Shown one piece after another: positions 57,380 through 64,000 of a DNA stretch of 64,000 bases. The DNA is taken from the NCBI GenBank assembly GCA_037974665.1, contig CM075778.1, forward strand, positions 12,947,001 to 13,011,000. The letters are read 5' to 3'. The notes under the pieces are model-generated. The model was not told the origin of the DNA, searched no databases, and was given only the letters and a program-made list of their open reading frames with translations. The position numbers were made by a program, and so were the translations under genes. This DNA comes from Ehretia macrophylla (Eukaryota > Streptophyta > Magnoliopsida > Boraginales > Ehretiaceae). Within the stretch, counting starts at the first letter, position 1; every line of letters begins with the position of its first letter.

Positions 57380-59565
57380 TGTAATACCCAAGCCCAGGTT
57401 AAAAATTTTACCATTTTATTTCTCTAAAATTATATTTTCCCATTATACTTGCTATATTTGTGCTATACATTCATCGAATTTACGTGCATAGCGTATTGGG
57501 AGTGTGAGATATAAAATGTTTTGTGTCCTAAATGAATAATGATTTCAACATTTCATTTTGGGCTATTAGTAGACATAACTTTATTTTGGGCTTTTAATTA
57601 GTTTGTATTGCATTTTTCCTAAGGCCAACCCAACTTATACATATATTATACTTATATACTACTACTACATATACATATATTACTTAGTATAAAAACAAAA
57701 CAAAGAAAAAAAAAAGAGCTAGAGCTAGAACTCGAAGGCAAAGGGCGAAGAGAAAGAAAGAAAAAAAAAGCTAAGTTTCAAAAATTGATATTCGGAGCTT
57801 GTGTTTGGGTTGTCTTGAGCCATCCTAGAGCCATTCCTAGCTTCTACTACTTGTATATTGGTGAGGGATGCATTATTTTGTGCATTTAAAGTTAGGATTA
57901 CATTATGTATTTTAATGTTTTGATGATATATGGTATTGAAATGCTTGAATGAAGTGTTCTTTGATGTTTTCTAAGTGTATATGCAAGCTTTCTAGCATTA
58001 TACTGCATTGTTAGACAAGTTTTGAAAAATGGATCTTGGAGAAGAAGATGAATACTAATTTTTATGCAAAGTTGGTATTTTAATGGGTTAATGCTTAGTT
58101 TAATGCTTGTAGTAGGTTCCATAAGTGTCCAAATGCCTTGATTAATGCTTAAACGTGCTAAAATGTGATTGGAACTTAGCTAGGAATTATTGAACATAAA
58201 AGGCCTTTTTGTGCATTTTGGTTGTGTGTGTGTTTGTGTTTTATAGGGCTTAGTTATGGTTCATAAGTGATTGTTGAATGCCTAGTAAGCTCGTAGTCTC
58301 ACCTCGTTGCTTGATAGCTTGTTAATTCGCTAGAAAGTATAAGGGGCTAATGTAAAGAAAGTTAGAATGCTTGTTAGAAATTGAATTAGACTTGACTAGT
58401 TAAGTGTCTAGGTGAGCTTGATTAGATTATGGCACTAAACGGAGGAGTTTCATGAGTTGAAATGCATGCCTACATTGCTTGTATGGAATGAATATAGGTG
58501 AATTATCATTTATATCAATGTACTGCTTGTTAATTGTATCATACGTGCGAGGACAACTTATTTTGTTGTTCCTCAATTGTGTGTATCGAATTGTGTGTTT
58601 TTACTTCTTATTGATATATCATGATTATCGTATTGTTTCATTGGTTGCGCAACCTTAAATTCGAGACGGATGTGACGAGCCTCTCTGGGCGGCATCGGGT
58701 TTGCCGGAGTTCTATTGCTCTAGCTCCATATCCTATTCCCTCACCTACTTGTCTGGAGATCGACAAAGGGTGTTGGGTTGTAGGTATTGAGTACAATTCA
58801 GAGTACTCATTGGCGTTTAGGATGACGGCTACATCGTATCTTGATCATAGTTCGTGGATCGAGATTATGAGTTAGAGTGATAAGGGTTATCGAATCGTAT
58901 CCATCAATTGAATTGTCTAGCTTATTATATTGATTGATTGCCGTATCTTGCTATTGATACTTGAATTACTTCTATTTGCATTGCACGAAATCCTTTCAAA
59001 ATTGCCCCGGATTATTGTTTTCCTCCCTTGCTGAGCATAGTGGTTTTGTTCACTCTCTTTCTAACATGTTTCAGGAGAGGCTGAGATTGACCCTCAGTTA
59101 GTTGTGGCTGAGGAAGAAGAAGTGCAAGTGGAGGTTTTTCCATGATTGTCTTGCTTGAGGTTGGACCGGAGTGCTTGCATGCTATGTGTTATCTAGTGGC
59201 TTATGTGTTGTATCTATTTTGAGGCCTTGGATGGTCTTGTATGTATTCTTATTATGGGAGATTGTAAAGTTAAAGTTTAATGTTAAAGTCTAGTAGTGGC
59301 ATGTAATTTTATAAATGTTTAGTTCTTGTTATCTAGTTTATGCATGCTATAACTTGACTAAGTAATGGTAATGTCTAGAATTTCTTTATGGACTTGAATT
59401 GGAAGGTCAAATGAATATAAAATGTTGGTATATGGTTATATATTGTTTCTTGTGTTGGATTCTTCTGAATGTAGGTATTCGGATAGTCCCCGGTACAAAT
59501 GAGACTCTGTCTATTTGTCAAGTCCGGACTTATCCTATAGCGTAGGGTCGAGTCGAGGCGTGACA
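57380..59565 (+). repeat. 5' LTR of the right-hand Tekay/Del element
   Basis: It starts TGTAATACCC and ends GTCGAGGCGTGACA, 2186 bp. Modules: stem-loop 58549-58574, palindrome GGTTGCGCAACC 58643-58654, conserved block to about 58870, TTTCAG 59069-59074, acidic reading frame 59075-59145 and a degraded GAGACTCTGT near 59498-59510. Confidence 0.9.
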
Positions 59566-59572
59566 TCTTAGG

Positions 59573-59584
59573 TAGTATCAGAGC
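59573..59584 (+). promoter_or_regulatory. Primer-binding site (decayed)
   Basis: TAGTATCAGAGC lies 8 bases after the LTR, one base off the tRNA-Met consensus. Confidence 0.85.
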
Positions 59585-59879
59585 ATATAGAATTGCATGA
59601 GCCGAGATATATTTCTCGGTCTGTGAAGTAGAGGTCTATATGTGAAAATGGAATTGCATGATTGTTAAAGTGTGAAAGTATGATTGCATAAATGTGTGAA
59701 TATGAAAGTGTTATTGCCTAGAAGTGTTTGTGTGAAAGGTATTGAGTCTATTGAGTGGTAAATGCATAATATGTTAATTGTGTGAACAAGGTGCCTCGAA
59801 TGTAATTGTTCTTATGTGTTATATTTATGTAATGTTTGTTACTTGTCACTATACAGCTACACTTTAGTTGTCATCTACT

Positions 59880-61050
59880 ATGGGGCCCCGTCGTCAGAAC
59901 AAAGGTCAGAATGTTGATGAGGCAGATCAGGGGCAATAGTCCATTAATGAACATATGGCCACTACTATAGGCCGGATTACTCAGGTTCTTGAGGAACAGA
60001 GGCAGGGTGCAGCTAATAATCCTAGGGTTAATCAAGGTAATCCAGGTCACAGAGCTGAGGGCAATAACATCAATCAACTTGAGCGGTTCCTTAAGTATGG
60101 TCCGCCGAAGTTTGCAGGGGAGCCAAATGATAAGCTGGCTGAACAGTGGCTGACTCGAATTGAGAAAATCTATGCATCACTCAAGTACATTGATGAGAGA
60201 AAAATAGCCTTTGCAGCATTCTTGCTCGATGCTGATGCCGAGCAATGGTAGAGGTCAGTTAAGCTGAGATAGGATGGTGAAAATGTACCTCATCTGTGGG
60301 CAAACTTTGTGAGAAAGCTCCGAGACAACTATATTCGCGAGATGGCCAGAGAGAAACGGGAAGAAGAATTTGTGACCTTGAAATAAAGAAACATGACTGT
60401 GTTACAATATGAGGCAGCATTTAATAGACTATCTCAATATTTGCCTGAGCTTGTGCAGCCAGTTAGGAGGCTGATACAGAGGTTTATCCGAGGGTTGAGA
60501 TCTGATATACAATTACATCTGTATACTCATCTCTTTGCTACCTACCCCGAGGTCATTCAAGAAGCCTCAAGATTTGAGAAACGGAAAACAGAGATAATAG
60601 CTGAGTCCAGCTAGCTGAGTAAGAGGCCATACGAAGCTCAGAGTCAGGGGCTGCCGAAGCAGTATCAGACTTTCAGTCAGGGTCCGCAACAGCGTCAGTT
60701 GCAGACACAGAGTTATGCCGATCCTATTCAGACTTAGTCACAGCCGAGGCCAGTACAGGGACAGACCCAGGGTCAGAGTCGACCGATGGTGAATAAATCA
60801 TAGCAGGGTAGCACAGCTACCTCTACTCTCAGAGCCCCTACCCCTACGGGAGGCACTGCTGCAAGACAAAACCAATAGTGCAATTATTGTCACCGTAAGG
60901 GCCATACTGTGGAAAATTTCTAGAGGAAGTCAGGTCGATGCACCGGTTATAGCAGTGACCAGCACCGGGTTAAGGATTATTCTAAATACAAGAATACTCT
61001 AGGACAAACTGCAGGCCAGGGAGTTTAGACTAGAGTAGCAGGTAATGTAC
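59880..61050 (+). pseudogene. gag region of the right-hand Tekay/Del element (broken)
   Basis: It starts near an ATG with MGPRRQNK-like sequence. The gag core shows AEQWLTRIEKIYASL near 60135-60180 and VLQYEAAFNRLSQYL near 60395-60440. A Gln-rich linker and a decayed zinc-knuckle region (near 60875-60990) follow. Multiple breaks. Confidence 0.85.
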
Positions 61051-61059
61051 CAGCTCAGC

Positions 61060-64000
61060 GAGTGCAGGCTAAAGTCTTTGCCCTTGACCAGAAGGAGCTG
61101 CCAGAGACCACAGCTATTGTGGAAGATATTCTTCTTCTTAATAGTCAATCAGTTAAGGGTTTAATTGACACTGGGGCTACTCATTCGTTTATCACTCCTG
61201 ATTGTGCACAACATGCTGATGTGAAAATTGATAAATTGTCATATAAAATTGAGGTAAGTACACCGATGGGCATGAAATTTGTCACTGAGTCTATTTGTAA
61301 AGAATGTGATATTTGTATTGAGGGTCGTACTTTTCCTGCTGATTTAATTGTGTTGCCTTTTCGGGATTTTGAAACAATATTGGGGATAGACTAGTTAGGG
61401 AAATACTATACACAACTTGGCTGTAGGATGAAAATTGTAAGACTTCAGATGCCTGACCAGCCAGTAATTGAAATATTTGGGAATCTCAAATCGACTAGAA
61501 CTCCTCTTATATCTTCAATTAAGGCCTCAAAACTGTTGAATAAAAGTTGTGAAACATACCCAGCGTATCTAATTAACCAGCCATCTGATAAACTGAAGTT
61601 GATTGAGGTACCGATTATGAAAGAATTTCCTGAGGTATTTCCCCAATGAATTACCGGGTTTACCACCAAATAAGGAAATAGAATTTACTGTTGACTTGGC
61701 GTCGGGTACTTCATCTATTTCAAGAGCACCGTATCAGATGGCTCCAGTAGAATTGCAGGAATTGAAAACTCAGTTGCAGGGGTTGCTTGAAAAAGGGTTT
61801 ATACAACTGAGTTCTTCATCGTGGGGGTACTCTAGTACTATTTGTGAAAAAGAAATACGACACACTTCGGCTATGCATTGACTACAGAGACCTCAACCAG
61901 GTAACCATCAAAACCAAATATCCACTGCCTTTGATTGAGGAGTTATTTGACCAGCTTCAAGGAGCGAAAGTCTATTCGAAATTTGATTTTAAGATAGGGT
62001 TACTACCAACTGAGAATTCAGAAAGATGATGTACCGAAGACAGCTTTCAGAATCAGGTACGACCACTATGAATTTGTGGTATTGCCATTTGGGCTAACAA
62101 ATGCACCAGCTGCCTTTATGGCCTAATACAAAGGGTTTTCCGATTGTTTGTTGTGATTTTCATTGATGACATATTAGTGTACTCGCACTCTGAGGTAGAA
62201 CATGAGCAACACTTGTGCATTGTCTTACAGACATTGCAAGAACATAAATTGTTTGTTAAGTTTAGCAAATGCGAATTCTGGCTGAATCAAGTAGCATTTC
62301 TGGGTCACATCATTTCTCAACAAGGAGTTTCTGTAGACCCAGCTAAAATAGAAGTTGTGATATCTTGAAAGAGGCCTGAGACTGTATTTGAGGTTCAGAG
62401 CTTTCTGGGTTTATCAAGTTACTATCGGAGGTTCGTTAAGGGCTTTTTTACAATTGCAGGGCCTTTGACCCAATTAACCCAGAAGAATATTATCTTTAAT
62501 TGGGATTACAAATGTGAAACTAGTTTCCAAGAGCTGAAAAAGAGATTAACTACTGCTCATATACTTGCCTTGCCGAAGGGAACTAAAAACCTTATGATCT
62601 ACAGTGATGCTTCAAAAGAAGGATTGGGCTGTATCTTAATGCAGAGTGGTAAGCTGATTGCGTATGCTTCAAGGAAGTTAAAACCCTATGAAGTCAATTA
62701 CCCTACTCATGACTTAGAATTGACCGCTATTGTGTTTGCTTTAAAGAAGTGGCGTCACTACTTGTGGGGCAACAAATTTGAAATCTTCACAGATTACAAG
62801 AGTTTGAAGTACTTGTTTTCACAGAAAGATCTGAATATGAGGTAGAGGCGTTGGTTAGAGTTGCTAGATGATTACAATTGTTCCATTAATTATGTGCCCG
62901 GTAAGGCTAATATAGTTGCCGATGCTTTGAGCCGAAAGGCTACTGTTGCCATCCTGGTGATTAAGAATTGGGAGTCCATCGAGGAAATATGTTTGTGGAA
63001 GTCAAAAATTACTGAAACTGGAATCCGATTTGCAGGATTACAAGTTCAATCCCTGTTGTTATCTCGAATTCGTGAAGCTCAGCAGACTAATTCGCATATT
63101 CTAAAAATTCAGGAGAAAACTAAAGGGGGAGAGTCGAATTTCAAGATGCACGAAGATGGTATCTTCCGATACAAGAATAAAGTTTGTGTTCCTAGTAACC
63201 CAACTTTGAAGAATGAAATCCTATCTAAAGCTCATAATTCCAGATATACTATCCATCCAGGTAGTACCAAGATGTACAGGGACTCAAAGCAGTATTTCTG
63301 GTGGAACAACATGAAGAGAGAGATTGTTGGATATGTATCCAGGTATTGACTTGCTAAAAAGTTAAAGCGGAACACTGAAGACCAGTTGGGTTGTTGTAGC
63401 CATTAGTTATCCGCAATGGAAGTGGCTACACATTACCATGGACTTTGTGACTGATTTGCCGAGGACTCTAAGGGGTTATGATACTGTTTGGGTTGTTGTG
63501 GACAGGTTGACTAAGACCTCTCATTTTATTGCTATGAACAAGCAAGATAATCTTGAGAAGCTAGCAGATTTGTACATTGCAAACATAGTGAAGCTCCATG
63601 GGGTGCCAGCAAGTATAGTATCAGATAGAGATACCCGATTCACATCTTGTTTCTGGCAGAAATTACAAACAACATTGGGAACCAAATTAAGCTTCAGTAT
63701 TGCTTACCATCCTCAGACTGACAGGCAATCTGAAATAACTATCAGAATTCTGGAAGACATGCTTAGAGCTTGTGTGCTAGACTTTAGGAAGAGTTGGGAG
63801 AAATTCTTGCCTCTAGCGGAGTTTGTATACAATAATAGTTACCAAACTACTATCAATATGGCTCCCTATGAGGTGTTGTATGGTCGAAAATATAGGTCTC
63901 TTTTATACCGGGATGAGGTTGGAAAGATGAGAACAATTGATCCAACTGTGTTATTTGAGATTGTAAAGATGATAGATAATGTTCACCTCATTCGTCAGAG
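61060..64000 (+). pseudogene. pol region of the right-hand Tekay/Del element (broken, runs off the window)
   Basis: Protease DTGATHSF near 61165-61190. RT with [13 protein letters not shown] near 61865-61905 and the catalytic FIDDILVY near 62158-62182. RNase H with [11 protein letters not shown] near 62600-62635. DALSRKA near 62922-62942. Integrase zinc finger with [10 protein letters not shown] near 63253-63282, then core blocks up to the window edge. Same order and high similarity to 20330-23820, with many breaks. Confidence 0.9.

Larger units (their letters stand above)
57380..64000 (+). mobile_element. Ty3/gypsy chromovirus, Tekay/Del clade, old and broken (cut by window end)
   Basis: 5' LTR, primer-binding site, gag and pol through integrase are present in order. 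The protein is clearly homologous to the element at 16362-26300 along its whole length. The coding region carries some twenty or more breaks, so it is an old copy. The 3' LTR lies beyond the window. Confidence 0.93.

Noticed and set aside
58621-58875. 84-codon frame in the right-hand LTR as a gene
   Set aside because: It overlaps the conserved LTR block in a frame not open in the other LTRs.

Overview
The window is plant nuclear DNA, almost certainly from a eudicot. It is AT-rich, packed with plant-type LTR retrotransposons (SIRE/Maximus and Tnt1-like Ty1/copia; Tekay/Del and Tat Ty3/gypsy), and carries one clear host gene, an intronless group C MAP kinase kinase (MKK4/MKK5 type) whose protein resembles asterid homologues. 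The species cannot be named from the sequence. No rRNA, tRNA or CRISPR array was seen.

Left block (1-42564) is one nested retrotransposon cluster. A minus-strand SIRE-type copia (1-5698, cut by the window edge) lies in a minus-strand LTR piece (5699-7224). That piece abuts the 3' part of a plus-strand LTR (7225-8715). Next come pieces of a plus-strand spliced, coiled-coil gene (8716-9661 and 13253-13350). They are split by a solo LTR (9662-13252, TSD GCCAC), which itself holds a foldback MITE (9957-10718), and are followed by a second solo LTR (13351-15844, TSD ACTAG). A young complete Tekay/Del gypsy element (16362-26300, TSD TGAAC) sits inside copia-derived repeats (15845-28280). From about 28300 to 42564 lies an old minus-strand Tat-clade gypsy element with the extra RNase H domain and a tandemly duplicated LTR-gag unit. 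A complete Tnt1-like copia (36598-41814, TSD GTTAC) is inserted in its outer LTR.

Genic island (42565-45107): about 2.5 kb holds the MAPKK gene (43255-44268, minus strand), its flanks and a (GT)n tract. It is bounded by the Tat LTR on the downstream side and by a Helitron 3' terminus (45108-45136) about 840 bp upstream of the start codon.

Right block (45137-64000): AT-rich decayed DNA contains a second foldback MITE (46963-47330), a solo LTR (47400-49852, TSD TTAAC), a diverged LTR (about 51500-54478), local tandem repeats, a copia-LTR-like stretch (55871-57379) and an old, heavily broken Tekay/Del gypsy element (57380 to beyond the window).

The most unusual signal is in the LTRs. At least seven diverged Tekay-type LTRs share a set of modules in the same order: a stem-loop whose stem covaries, a GGTTGCGCAACC palindrome, a block of about 200 bp, a second stem-loop just before a TTTCAG splice-acceptor-like site, a short acidic reading frame that keeps its codons, and a GAGA-loop hairpin near the LTR end. 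The two MITEs also share termini and insert with 9-bp duplications at similar TTAAA-type targets.
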